The notes: generated by a model not told the origin, from the sequence alone. A stretch of 64,000 bases of DNA from Phytophthora sp. 'mugwort' (GCA_033558025.1 JAUCEF010000005.1:5084001-5148000), one strand, 5' to 3'; positions 1-10,043 are shown, counted from the first letter of the stretch. Numbers and translations: made by a program.

Positions 1-2
1 TT

Positions 3-444
3 ATGCTCCCATACAAAGTAAGTAAGAAAACTGGTGCTACTGCTCAGACAGTTGCTGCAAATCGTTTCTGTTCTACACTCAAATGCGGTAATTGGAATGT
101 CATCGATAGCATGTATCTTGAACTCAACGGGAAGACGGTTGTCAGTATACTGGCTATAAACTGTTAATAACATTCGCGCTCAGAAGCTACACTCATCAGT
201 ATGTTGAGAAGCATGGAGCTGAGTCGTTCCTTTATCCGGATGCCGCTCAGTCAGCTTTGTATAGTTCTGCTACAAGATCGTCGACGGGAGATAGTTATAG
301 TAATACCACGGCATTCTCATCATCGTTTGCTACAACTGGTCCTTCTGTGGTGCCTCTATCGTTAAATGATGGTCTTGTAAGACGTATGTTGTCAAATCCA
401 CCTAACGCTGGATCTGATTTCTCCAATTTGTGGCCTTTGCTCAC
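3..444 (+). pseudogene. Unrecognised protein fragment, frame broken, cut by the array edge
   Basis: Two overlapping plus-strand frames read like real protein. The first starts with ATG at 3 and stops with TAA at 165-167 (54 residues; contains LELNGKTVV). The second is open from 122 after a TGA at 119-121 and continues through the left edge of the array to a stop after 589. Its unique part includes ITFALRSYTHQYVEKHG, a Ser/Thr-rich stretch around 257-345, then LNDGLVRRMLSNPP. The overlap at 122-164 suggests one ancestral reading frame broken by a frameshift, but an unspliced intron or two unrelated open frames cannot be excluded. The second frame has no ATG until 386. Its last ~48 codons are spacer sequence, so its C-terminus is an accident of the junction. 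I do not recognise the family. The layout of the first frame, with a short hydrophobic strand, an LELNGK turn and another hydrophobic strand, is loosely like jelly-roll capsid proteins, but this is a weak impression. Confidence 0.35.
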
Positions 445-448
445 AACC

Positions 449-610
449 CATACACGTCTGTACAGTCGACATCGGCCCGAATCGGCCTCGTCAACGACGT
501 ATCATTACCACGCCCTCACCAAGACAACGCATACCTGCCACGCACTTTCCGCAGCTGCAGTGCATTCTGAGTATAGCAAGAGCGAGTAGAGTAACGACAG
601 AAAAGCAAAA
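449..610. repeat. Truncated first repeat unit at the array's left boundary
   Basis: Only the right half of a spacer is present. Near-identity to later spacers starts at about 449 (one mismatch at 458) and is exact from 459. A patchier resemblance may reach back to about 435, so the boundary is gradual. It has the later-type GTCAAC at the site equivalent to 845, although the next 14 units have GTTAAC. Confidence 0.9.
601..610 (-). terminator. Pol III terminator, double T4 run
   Basis: On the tRNA strand, TTTT follows the discriminator base A73 directly, then GC, then a second TTTT. This is the expected RNA polymerase III stop and is repeated at each locus. In units 71, 72, 110, 142 and 144 the proximal run is TTT. 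Confidence 0.85.
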
Positions 611-621
611 TTCCCAAACCG

Positions 622-632
622 GGACTCGAACC
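622..632 (-). promoter_or_regulatory. Internal Pol III B box of tRNA-Glu
   Basis: GGTTCGAGTCC matches the B-box consensus exactly. The gap to the A box is 32 nt here and 23 nt in the deleted copies. It becomes GGTCCGAGTCC in the eight T-arm-lesion copies. Confidence 0.85.
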
Positions 633-664
633 CGGGTCGCGTGGGTGAAAGCCACGTATCCTAA

Positions 665-676
665 CCGCCTAGACTA
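665..676 (-). promoter_or_regulatory. Internal Pol III A box of tRNA-Glu
   Basis: TAGTCTAGGCGG fits the A-box consensus at tRNA positions 8-19. It is unchanged in intact and 9-bp-deleted copies. Confidence 0.8.
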
Positions 677-683
677 TTTGGGA

Positions 684-963
684 GCACCTCGCTTAGCCAA
701 CCCAAAACACAAACACGCTCTTTACGCTACCGCTGCCTGGGATGAACGCACATCACAAGCACTTCCACCTCTGCTATCGCGCCGCGCACCTGCTGAGAAC
801 ACATACACGTCCGTACAGTCGACACCGGCCCGAATCGGCCTCGTTAACGACGTATCATTACCACGCCCTCACCAAGACAACGCATACCTGCCACGCACTT
901 TCCGCAGCTGCAGTGCATTCTGAGTATAGCAAGAGCGAGTAGAGTAACGACAGAAAAGCAAAA
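684..963. repeat. Canonical 280-bp inter-tRNA spacer (unit 1)
   Basis: This stretch is representative of all spacers. The plus strand is rich in C and A, so the tRNA-sense strand is rich in G and T. Landmarks shared by essentially all copies are GTCGAC at 819-824, a GGCC-N6-GGCC short inverted repeat at 827-840, and GCAGCTGC at 904-911 (lost in copies with 904A or 911T). No second tRNA, 5S rRNA or other RNA gene was recognised. Two overlapping plus-strand open frames (89-92 and 66 codons) cross it. They begin at GTG or non-initiator context, and one runs antisense through the tRNA, so I do not call them genes. Haplotype ACTGCG. Confidence 0.85.
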
Positions 964-1027
964 TTCCCAAACCGGGACTCGAACCCGGGTCGCGTGGGTG
1001 AATCCTAACCGCCTAGACTATTTGGGA
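964..1027 (-). pseudogene. tRNA-Glu with 9-bp anticodon-arm deletion, unit 2 (reference for this class)
   Basis: This locus is identical to the intact gene except that tRNA positions 26-34 are missing: base 26, the whole 5' strand of the anticodon stem, C32, U33 and the first anticodon base. It is 64 nt long. The acceptor, D and T arms, A box, B box and terminator remain, so transcription is possible but decoding is not. The same breakpoint recurs in 116 loci, so it arose once and spread. Haplotype GTTGCG. Confidence 0.92.
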
Positions 1028-1307
1028 GCACCTCGCTTAGCCAACCCAGAACACAAACACGCTCTTTACGCTACCGCTGCCTGGGATGAACGCACATCAC
1101 AAGCACTTCCACCTCTGCTATCGCGCCGCGCACCTGCTGAGAACACATACACGTCCGTACAGTCGACATCGGCCCGAATCGGCCTCGTTAACGACGTATC
1201 ATTACCACGCCCTCACCAAGACAACGCATACCTGCCACGCACTTTCCGCAGCTGCAGTGCATTCTGAGTATAGCAAGAGCGAGTAGAGTAACGACAGAAA
1301 AGCAAAA

Positions 1308-1380
1308 TTCCCAAACCGGGACTCGAACCCGGGTCGCGTGGGTGAAAGCCACGTATCCTAACCGCCTAGACTATTTGGGA
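1308..1380 (-). tRNA. tRNA-Glu(UUC), intact, unit 3
   Basis: Intact copy. Haplotype ACTGCG. Second repeat of the 697-bp left-end dimer. Confidence 0.96.
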
Positions 1381-1660
1381 GCACCTCGCTTAGCCAACCC
1401 AAAACACAAACACGCTCTTTACGCTACCGCTGCCTGGGATGAACGCACATCACAAGCACTTCCACCTCTGCTATCGCGCCGCGCACCTGCTGAGAACACA
1501 TACACGTCCGTACAGTCGACACCGGCCCGAATCGGCCTCGTTAACGACGTATCATTACCACGCCCTCACCAAGACAACGCATACCTGCCACGCACTTTCC
1601 GCAGCTGCAGTGCATTCTGAGTATAGCAAGAGCGAGTAGAGTAACGACAGAAAAGCAAAA

Positions 1661-1724
1661 TTCCCAAACCGGGACTCGAACCCGGGTCGCGTGGGTGAAT
1701 CCTAACCGCCTAGACTATTTGGGA
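1661..1724 (-). pseudogene. tRNA-Glu, 9-bp deletion, unit 4
   Basis: Haplotype GTTGTG. Confidence 0.9.
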
Positions 1725-2004
1725 GCACCTCGCTTAGCCAACCCAGAACACAAACACGCTCTTTACGCTACCGCTGCCTGGGATGAACGCACATCACAAG
1801 CACTTCCACCTCTGCTATCGCGCCGCGCACCTGCTGAGAACACATACACGTCCGTACAGTCGACATCGGCCCGAATCGGCCTCGTTAACGACGTATCATT
1901 ACCACGCCCTCACCAAGACAACGCATACCTGCCACGCACTTTCCGCAGCTGTAGTGCATTCTGAGTATAGCAAGAGCGAGTAGAGTAACGACAGAAAAGC
2001 AAAA

Positions 2005-2077
2005 TTCCCAAACCGGGACTCGAACCCGGGTCGCGTGGGTGAAAGCCACGTATCCTAACCGCCTAGACTATTTGGGA
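2005..2077 (-). tRNA. tRNA-Glu(UUC), intact, unit 5
   Basis: Intact copy, the last for 4 kb. Haplotype ACTGCG. Confidence 0.96.
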
Positions 2078-2357
2078 GCACCTCGCTTAGCCAACCCAAA
2101 ACACAAACACGCTCTTTACGCTACCGCTGCCTGGGATGAACGCACATCACAAGCACTTCCACCTCTGCTATCGCGCCGCGCACCTGCTGAGAACACATAC
2201 ACGTCCGTACAGTCGACACCGGCCCGAATCGGCCTCGTTAACGACGTATCATTACCACGCCCTCACCAAGACAACGCATACCTGCCACGCACTTTCCGCA
2301 GCTGCAGTGCATTCTGAGTATAGCAAGAGCGAGTAGAGTAACGACAGAAAAGCAAAA

Positions 2358-5300
2358 TTCCCAAACCGGGACTCGAACCCGGGTCGCGTGGGTGAATCCT
2401 AACCGCCTAGACTATTTGGGAGCACCTCGCTTAGCCAACCCAGAACACAAACACGCTCTTTACGCTACCGCTGCCTGGGATGAACGCACATCACAAGCAC
2501 TTCCACCTCTGCTATCGCGCCGCGCACCTGCTGAGAACACATACACGTCCGTACAGTCGACATCGGCCCGAATCGGCCTCGTTAACGACGTATCATTACC
2601 ACGCCCTCACCAAGACAACGCATACCTGCCACGCACTTTCCGCAGCTGTAGTGCATTCTGAGTATAGCAAGAGCGAGTAGAGTAACGACAGAAAAGCAAA
2701 ATTCCCAAACCGGGACTCGAACCCGGGTCGCGTGGGTGAATCCTAACCGCCTAGACTATTTGGGAGCACCTCGCTTAGCCAACCCAAAACACAAACACGC
2801 TCTTTACGCTACCGCTGCCTGGGATGAACGCACATCACAAGCACTTCCACCTCTGCTATCGCGCCGCGCACCTGCTGAGAACACATACACGTCCGTACAG
2901 TCGACACCGGCCCGAATCGGCCTCGTTAACGACGTATCATTACCACGCCCTCACCAAGACAACGCATACCTGCCACGCACTTTCCGCAGCTGCAGTGCAT
3001 TCTGAGTATAGCAAGAGCGAGTAGAGTAACGACAGAAAAGCAAAATTCCCAAACCGGGACTCGAACCCGGGTCGCGTGGGTGAATCCTAACCGCCTAGAC
3101 TATTTGGGAGCACCTCGCTTAGCCAACCCAGAACACAAACACGCTCTTTACGCTACCGCTGCCTGGGATGAACGCACATCACAAGCACTTCCACCTCTGC
3201 TATCGCGCCGCGCACCTGCTGAGAACACATACACGTCCGTACAGTCGACATCGGCCCGAATCGGCCTCGTTAACGACGTATCATTACCACGCCCTCACCA
3301 AGACAACGCATACCTGCCACGCACTTTCCGCAGCTGTAGTGCATTCTGAGTATAGCAAGAGCGAGTAGAGTAACGACAGAAAAGCAAAATTCCCAAACCG
3401 GGACTCGAACCCGGGTCGCGTGGGTGAATCCTAACCGCCTAGACTATTTGGGAGCACCTCGCTTAGCCAACCCAAAACACAAACACGCTCTTTACGCTAC
3501 CGCTGCCTGGGATGAACGCACATCACAAGCACTTCCACCTCTGCTATCGCGCCGCGCACCTGCTGAGAACACATACACGTCCGTACAGTCGACACCGGCC
3601 CGAATCGGCCTCGTTAACGACGTATCATTACCACGCCCTCACCAAGACAACGCATACCTGCCACGCACTTTCCGCAGCTGCAGTGCATTCTGAGTATAGC
3701 AAGAGCGAGTAGAGTAACGACAGAAAAGCAAAATTCCCAAACCGGGACTCGAACCCGGGTCGCGTGGGTGAATCCTAACCGCCTAGACTATTTGGGAGCA
3801 CCTCGCTTAGCCAACCCAGAACACAAACACGCTCTTTACGCTACCGCTGCCTGGGATGAACGCACATCACAAGCACTTCCACCTCTGCTATCGCGCCGCG
3901 CACCTGCTGAGAACACATACACGTCCGTACAGTCGACATCGGCCCGAATCGGCCTCGTTAACGACGTATCATTACCACGCCCTCACCAAGACAACGCATA
4001 CCTGCCACGCACTTTCCGCAGCTGTAGTGCATTCTGAGTATAGCAAGAGCGAGTAGAGTAACGACAGAAAAGCAAAATTCCCAAACCGGGACTCGAACCC
4101 GGGTCGCGTGGGTGAATCCTAACCGCCTAGACTATTTGGGAGCACCTCGCTTAGCCAACCCAAAACACAAACACGCTCTTTACGCTACCGCTGCCTGGGA
4201 TGAACGCACATCACAAGCACTTCCACCTCTGCTATCGCGCCGCGCACCTGCTGAGAACACATACACGTCCGTACAGTCGACACCGGCCCGAATCGGCCTC
4301 GTTAACGACGTATCATTACCACGCCCTCACCAAGACAACGCATACCTGCCACGCACTTTCCGCAGCTGCAGTGCATTCTGAGTATAGCAAGAGCGAGTAG
4401 AGTAACGACAGAAAAGCAAAATTCCCAAACCGGGACTCGAACCCGGGTCGCGTGGGTGAATCCTAACCGCCTAGACTATTTGGGAGCACCTCGCTTAGCC
4501 AACCCAGAACACAAACACGCTCTTTACGCTACCGCTGCCTGGGATGAACGCACATCACAAGCACTTCCACCTCTGCTATCGCGCCGCGCACCTGCTGAGA
4601 ACACATACACGTCCGTACAGTCGACACCGGCCCGAATCGGCCTCGTTAACGACGTATCATTACCACGCCCTCACCAAGACAACGCATACCTGCCACGCAC
4701 TTTCCGCAGCTGCAGTGCATTCTGAGTATAGCAAGAGCGAGTAGAGTAACGACAGAAAAGCAAAATTCCCAAACCGGGACTCGAACCCGGGTCGCGTGGG
4801 TGAATCCTAACCGCCTAGACTATTTGGGAGCACCTCGCTTAGCCAACCCAAAACACAAACACGCTCTTTACGCTACCGCTGCCTGGGATGAACGCACATC
4901 ACAAGCACTTCCACCTCTGCTATCGCACCGCGCACCTGCTGAGAACACATACACGTCCGTACAGTCGACACCGGCCCGAATCGGCCTCGTTAACGACGTA
5001 TCATTACCACGCCCTCACCAAGACAACGCATACCTGCCACGCACTTTCCGCAGCTGCAGTGCATTCTGAGTATAGCAAGAGCGAGTAGAGTAACGACAGA
5101 AAAGCAAAATTCCCAAACCGGGACTCGAACCCGGGTCGCGTGGGTGAATCCTAACCGCCTAGACTATTTGGGAGCACCTCGCTTAGCCAACCCAAAACAC
5201 AAACACGCTCTTTACGCTACCGCTGCCTGGGATGAACGCACATCACAAGCACTTCCACCTCTGCTATCGCGCCGCGCACCTGCTGAGAACACATACACGT

Positions 5301-5861
5301 CCGTACAGTCGACACCGGCCCGAATCGGCCTCGTTAACGACGTATCATTACCACGCCCTCACCAAGACAACGCATACCTGCCACGCACTTTCCGCAGCTG
5401 CAGTGCATTCTGAGTATAGCAAGAGCGAGTAGAGTAACGACAGAAAAGCAAAATTCCCAAACCGGGACTCGAACCCGGGTCGCGTGGGTGAATCCTAACC
5501 GCCTAGACTATTTGGGAGCACCTCGCTTAGCCAACCCAGAACACAAACACGCTCTTTACGCTACCGCTGCCTGGGATGAACGCACATCACAAGCACTTCC
5601 ACCTCTGCTATCGCGCCGCGCACCTGCTGAGAACACATACACGTCCGTACAGTCGACACCGGCCCGAATCGGCCTCGTCAACGACGTATCATTACCACGC
5701 CCTCACCAAGACAACGCATACCTGCCACGCACTTTCCGCAGCTGCAGTGCATTCTAAGTATAGCAAGAGCGAGTAGAGTAACGACAGAAAAGCAAAATTC
5801 CCAAACCGGGACTCGAACCCGGGTCGCGTGGGTGAATCCTAACCGCCTAGACTATTTGGGA
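2358..5861 (-). pseudogene. Run of 11 tRNA-Glu copies with the 9-bp deletion, units 6-16
   Basis: 64-nt tRNA remnants start at 2358, 2702, 3046, 3390, 3734, 4078, 4422, 4766, 5110, 5454 and 5798, every 344 bp. Haplotypes in order: GTTGTG, ACTGCG, GTTGTG, ACTGCG, GTTGTG, ACTGCG, GCTGCG, ACTGCG, ACTGCG, GCCGCA, GCCGCG. The alternation in units 6-11 shows a 688-bp dimer. Unit 13 has a private change to TCGCACCGCG near 4926. The GTTAAC allele ends with unit 14. Confidence 0.9.
2702..4765. repeat. 688-bp dimer (both units deleted), units 7-12
   Basis: ACTGCG alternates with GTTGTG, with the same spacer pair as the preceding dimer. The difference is that the first tRNA now carries the 9-bp deletion. 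The last period is altered (GCTGCG). Confidence 0.85.
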
Positions 5862-6141
5862 GCACCTCGCTTAGCCAACCCAGAACACAAACACGCTCTT
5901 TACGCTACCGCTGCCTGGGATGAACGCACATCACAAGCACTTCCACCTCTGCTATCGCGCCGCGCACCTGCTGAGAACACATACACGTCCGTACAGTCGA
6001 CACCGGCCCGAATCGGCCTCGTCAACGACGTATCATTACCACGCCCTCACCAAGACAACGCATACCTGCCACGCACTTTCCGCAGCTGCAGTGCATTCTG
6101 AGTATAGCAAGAGCGAGTAGAGTAACGACAGAAAAGCAAAA

Positions 6142-6214
6142 TTCCCAAACCGGGACTCGAACCCGGGTCGCGTGGGTGAAAGCCACGTATCCTAACCGCC
6201 TAGACTATTTGGGA
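6142..6214 (-). tRNA. tRNA-Glu(UUC), intact, unit 17
   Basis: Intact copy. Haplotype ACCGCA. Confidence 0.96.
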
Positions 6215-6494
6215 GCACCTCGCTTAGCCAACCCAAAACACAAACACGCTCTTTACGCTACCGCTGCCTGGGATGAACGCACATCACAAGCACTTCCACC
6301 TCTGCTATCGCGCCGCGCACCTGCTGAGAACACATACACGTCCGTACAGTCGACACCGGCCCGAATCGGCCTCGTCAACGACGTATCATTACCACGCCCT
6401 CACCAAGACAACGCATACCTGCCACGCACTTTCCGCAGCTGCAGTGCATTCTAAGTATAGCAAGAGCGAGTAGAGTAACGACAGAAAAGCAAAA

Positions 6495-6567
6495 TTCCCA
6501 AACCGGGACTCGAACCCGGGTCGCGTGGGTGAAAGCCACGTATCCTAACCGCCTAGACTATTTGGGA
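6495..6567 (-). tRNA. tRNA-Glu(UUC), intact, unit 18
   Basis: Intact copy. Haplotype ACCGCA, with a rare CCCGACTCGG change near 6718 shared only with unit 27. Confidence 0.96.
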
Positions 6568-6847
6568 GCACCTCGCTTAGCCAACCCAAAACACAAACAC
6601 GCTCTTTACGCTACCGCTGCCTGGGATGAACGCACATCACAAGCACTTCCACCTCTGCTATCGCGCCGCGCACCTGCTGAGAACACATACACGTCCGTAC
6701 AGTCGACACCGGCCCGACTCGGCCTCGTCAACGACGTATCATTACCACGCCCTCACCAAGACAACGCATACCTGCCACGCACTTTCCGCAGCTGCAGTGC
6801 ATTCTAAGTATAGCAAGAGCGAGTAGAGTAACGACAGAAAAGCAAAA

Positions 6848-6911
6848 TTCCCAAACCGGGACTCGAACCCGGGTCGCGTGGGTGAATCCTAACCGCCTAG
6901 ACTATTTGGGA
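6848..6911 (-). pseudogene. tRNA-Glu, 9-bp deletion, unit 19
   Basis: Haplotype ACCGCA. Confidence 0.9.
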
Positions 6912-7191
6912 GCACCTCGCTTAGCCAACCCAAAACACAAACACGCTCTTTACGCTACCGCTGCCTGGGATGAACGCACATCACAAGCACTTCCACCTCT
7001 GCTATCGCGCCGCGCACCTGCTGAGAACACATACACGTCCGTACAGTCGACACCGGCCCGAATCGGCCTCGTCAACGACGTATCATTACCACGCCCTCAC
7101 CAAGACAACGCATACCTGCCACGCACTTTCCGCAGCTGCAGTGCATTCTAAGTATAGCAAGAGCGAGTAGAGTAACGACAGAAAAGCAAAA

Positions 7192-7264
7192 TTCCCAAAC
7201 CGGGACTCGAACCCGGGTCGCGTGGGTGAAAGCCACGTATCCTAACCGCCTAGACTATTTGGGA
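7192..7264 (-). tRNA. tRNA-Glu(UUC), intact, unit 20
   Basis: Intact copy. Haplotype ACCGCG. The right end of its spacer has ACGATAG for ACGACAG near 7530. Confidence 0.96.
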
Positions 7265-7544
7265 GCACCTCGCTTAGCCAACCCAAAACACAAACACGCT
7301 CTTTACGCTACCGCTGCCTGGGATGAACGCACATCACAAGCACTTCCACCTCTGCTATCGCGCCGCGCACCTGCTGAGAACACATACACGTCCGTACAGT
7401 CGACACCGGCCCGAATCGGCCTCGTCAACGACGTATCATTACCACGCCCTCACCAAGACAACGCATACCTGCCACGCACTTTCCGCAGCTGCAGTGCATT
7501 CTGAGTATAGCAAGAGCGAGTAGAGTAACGATAGAAAAGCAAAA

Positions 7545-8296
7545 TTCCCAAACCGGGACTCGAACCCGGGTCGCGTGGGTGAATCCTAACCGCCTAGACT
7601 ATTTGGGAGCACCTCGCTTAGCCAACCCAGAACACAAACACGCTCTTTACGCTACCGCTGCCTGGGATGAACGCACATCACAAGCACTTCCACCTCTGCT
7701 ATCGCGCCGCGCACCTGCTGAGAACACATACACGTCCGTACAGTCGACACCGGCCCGAATCGGCCTCGTCAACGACGTATCATTACCACGCCCTCACCAA
7801 GACAACGCATACCTGCCACGCACTTTCCGCAGCTGCAGTGCATTCTAAGTATAGCAAGAGCGAGTAGAGTAACGACAGAAAAGCAAAATTCCCAAACCGG
7901 GACTCGAACCCGGGTCGCGTGGGTGAATCCTAACCGCCTAGACTATTTGGGAGCACCTCGCTTAGCCAACCCAGAACATAAACACGCTCTTTACGCTACC
8001 GCTGCCTGGGATGAACGCACATCACAAGCACTTCCACCTCTGCTATCGCGCCGCGCACCTGCTGAGAACACATACACGTCCGTACAGTCGACACCGGCCC
8101 GAATCGGCCTCGTCAACGACGTATCATTACCACGCCCTCACCAAGACAACGCATACCTGCCACGCACTTTCCGCAGCTGCAGTGCATTCTGAGTATAGCA
8201 AGAGCGAGTAGAGTAACGACAGAAAAGCAAAATTCCCAAACCGGGACTCGAACCCGGGTCGCGTGGGTGAATCCTAACCGCCTAGACTATTTGGGA
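7545..8296 (-). pseudogene. Three tRNA-Glu copies with the 9-bp deletion, units 21-23
   Basis: Starts at 7545, 7889 and 8233. Haplotypes GCCGCA, GCCGCG, ACCGCG. Unit 22 has a private GAACATAAAC change near 7979. Confidence 0.9.
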
Positions 8297-8576
8297 GCAC
8301 CTCGCTTAGCCAACCCAAAACACAAACACGCTCTTTACGCTACCGCTGCCTGGGATGAACGCACATCACAAGCACTTCCACCTCTGCTATCGCGCCGCGC
8401 ACCTGCTGAGAACACATACACGTCCGTACAGTCGACACCGGCCCGAATCGGCCTCGTCAACGACGTATCATTACCACGCCCTCACCAAGACAACGCATAC
8501 CTGCCACGCACTTTCCGCAGCTGCAGTGCATTCTGAGTATAGCAAGAGCGAGTAGAGTAACGACAGAAAAGCAAAA

Positions 8577-8649
8577 TTCCCAAACCGGGACTCGAACCCG
8601 GGTCGCGTGGGTGAAAGCCACGTATCCTAACCGCCTAGACTATTTGGGA
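8577..8649 (-). tRNA. tRNA-Glu(UUC), intact, unit 24
   Basis: Intact copy. Haplotype GCCGCA, an unusual pairing of the 705G allele with an intact tRNA. Confidence 0.96.
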
Positions 8650-8929
8650 GCACCTCGCTTAGCCAACCCAGAACACAAACACGCTCTTTACGCTACCGCT
8701 GCCTGGGATGAACGCACATCACAAGCACTTCCACCTCTGCTATCGCGCCGCGCACCTGCTGAGAACACATACACGTCCGTACAGTCGACACCGGCCCGAA
8801 TCGGCCTCGTCAACGACGTATCATTACCACGCCCTCACCAAGACAACGCATACCTGCCACGCACTTTCCGCAGCTGCAGTGCATTCTAAGTATAGCAAGA
8901 GCGAGTAGAGTAACGACAGAAAAGCAAAA

Positions 8930-8993
8930 TTCCCAAACCGGGACTCGAACCCGGGTCGCGTGGGTGAATCCTAACCGCCTAGACTATTTGGGA
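8930..8993 (-). pseudogene. tRNA-Glu, 9-bp deletion, unit 25
   Basis: Haplotype GCCGCG. Confidence 0.9.
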
Positions 8994-9273
8994 GCACCTC
9001 GCTTAGCCAACCCAGAACACAAACACGCTCTTTACGCTACCGCTGCCTGGGATGAACGCACATCACAAGCACTTCCACCTCTGCTATCGCGCCGCGCACC
9101 TGCTGAGAACACATACACGTCCGTACAGTCGACACCGGCCCGAATCGGCCTCGTCAACGACGTATCATTACCACGCCCTCACCAAGACAACGCATACCTG
9201 CCACGCACTTTCCGCAGCTGCAGTGCATTCTGAGTATAGCAAGAGCGAGTAGAGTAACGACAGAAAAGCAAAA

Positions 9274-9346
9274 TTCCCAAACCGGGACTCGAACCCGGGT
9301 CGCGTGGGTGAAAGCCACGTATCCTAACCGCCTAGACTATTTGGGA
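9274..9346 (-). tRNA. tRNA-Glu(UUC), intact, unit 26
   Basis: Intact copy. Haplotype ATTGTG, one of two GTTAAC units outside the left domain. Confidence 0.96.
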
Positions 9347-9626
9347 GCACCTCGCTTAGCCAACCCAAAACACAAACACGCTCTTTACGCTACCGCTGCC
9401 TGGGATGAACGCACATCACAAGCACTTCCACCTCTGCTATCGCGCCGCGCACCTGCTGAGAACACATACACGTCCGTACAGTCGACATCGGCCCGAATCG
9501 GCCTCGTTAACGACGTATCATTACCACGCCCTCACCAAGACAACGCATACCTGCCACGCACTTTCCGCAGCTGTAGTGCATTCTGAGTATAGCAAGAGCG
9601 AGTAGAGTAACGACAGAAAAGCAAAA

Positions 9627-9690
9627 TTCCCAAACCGGGACTCGAACCCGGGTCGCGTGGGTGAATCCTAACCGCCTAGACTATTTGGGA
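9627..9690 (-). pseudogene. tRNA-Glu, 9-bp deletion, unit 27
   Basis: Haplotype ACCGCA with the rare CCCGACTCGG change also seen in unit 18. Confidence 0.9.
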
Positions 9691-9970
9691 GCACCTCGCT
9701 TAGCCAACCCAAAACACAAACACGCTCTTTACGCTACCGCTGCCTGGGATGAACGCACATCACAAGCACTTCCACCTCTGCTATCGCGCCGCGCACCTGC
9801 TGAGAACACATACACGTCCGTACAGTCGACACCGGCCCGACTCGGCCTCGTCAACGACGTATCATTACCACGCCCTCACCAAGACAACGCATACCTGCCA
9901 CGCACTTTCCGCAGCTGCAGTGCATTCTAAGTATAGCAAGAGCGAGTAGAGTAACGACAGAAAAGCAAAA

Positions 9971-10043
9971 TTCCCAAACCGGGACTCGAACCCGGGTCGC
10001 GTGGGTGAAAGCCACGTATCCTAACCGCCTAGACTATTTGGGA
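9971..10043 (-). tRNA. tRNA-Glu(UUC), intact, unit 28
   Basis: Intact copy. Haplotype ACCGCG. Confidence 0.96.

Larger units (their letters stand above)
611..683 (-). tRNA. tRNA-Glu(UUC), intact, unit 1 (reference copy)
   Basis: This tRNA delivers glutamate at GAA codons (and GAG by wobble) in cytosolic translation. It is 73 nt. The acceptor stem is 7 bp (TCCCAAA with TTTGGGA) with discriminator A73. The D stem is GTCT/GGAT with two G-U pairs, as is usual for eukaryotic tRNA-Glu. The anticodon stem CGTGG/CCACG is perfect around loop CTTTCAC, giving anticodon TTC after U33. The variable loop is 4 nt (CGAC). The T stem CCGGG/CCCGG surrounds TTCGAGT. There is no intron and no encoded CCA. The A box, B box and T-run terminator make it a plausible Pol III gene. 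The next unit starts 353 bp on. Spacer haplotype ACTGCG. Confidence 0.97.
611..2701. repeat. 697-bp dimer repeated three times (intact + deleted), units 1-6
   Basis: Each period is one 353-bp unit (ACTGCG) and one 344-bp unit (GTTGCG or GTTGTG). Locus spacing is 697 bp throughout. Confidence 0.9.

Noticed and set aside
18..23. GTAAGT as a spliceosomal 5' splice site
   Set aside because: It is a perfect donor motif, but one hexamer is weak evidence and the reading frame continues through it. No matching branch point and acceptor could be assigned with confidence.
257..589. 110-codon frame across the left array boundary as a complete gene
   Set aside because: The proposed start is TTG, the frame is open further upstream, and the C-terminal ~48 codons are array spacer. 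Treated as the tail of a broken gene.
827..840. GGCC-N6-GGCC inverted repeat as a protein-binding or terminator site
   Set aside because: Only four base pairs per arm and no T-run. Present in every spacer simply because the spacer is repeated.
645..923. Plus-strand open frame of 89-92 codons repeated in nearly every unit
   Set aside because: It begins at GTG inside the antisense of the tRNA, and its length simply follows the 9-bp (3-codon) state of the tRNA. Substitutions among copies ignore codon position, and no protein family is recognisable. It stays open because the copies are near-identical.
742..942. Second plus-strand open frame of 66 codons overlapping the first in another frame
   Set aside because: Two overlapping frames cannot both explain the conservation, and single-base deletions (units 57, 59) are tolerated. 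Composition (His, Thr, Ser, Ala-rich) follows the C/A-rich strand.
684..963. A second RNA gene (5S rRNA, spliced leader, snRNA) in the spacer
   Set aside because: No 5S internal control region, Sm site or second tRNA fold was recognised on either strand. A covariance-model search would be decisive.
964..1027. The 344-bp form as ancestral, with the 9 bp as an insertion or intron in the others
   Set aside because: The 9 bp complete a perfect anticodon stem and the U33-UUC-A37 loop. Such a fit cannot arise from an insertion by chance, and eukaryotic tRNA introns sit after position 37, not at 26-34.
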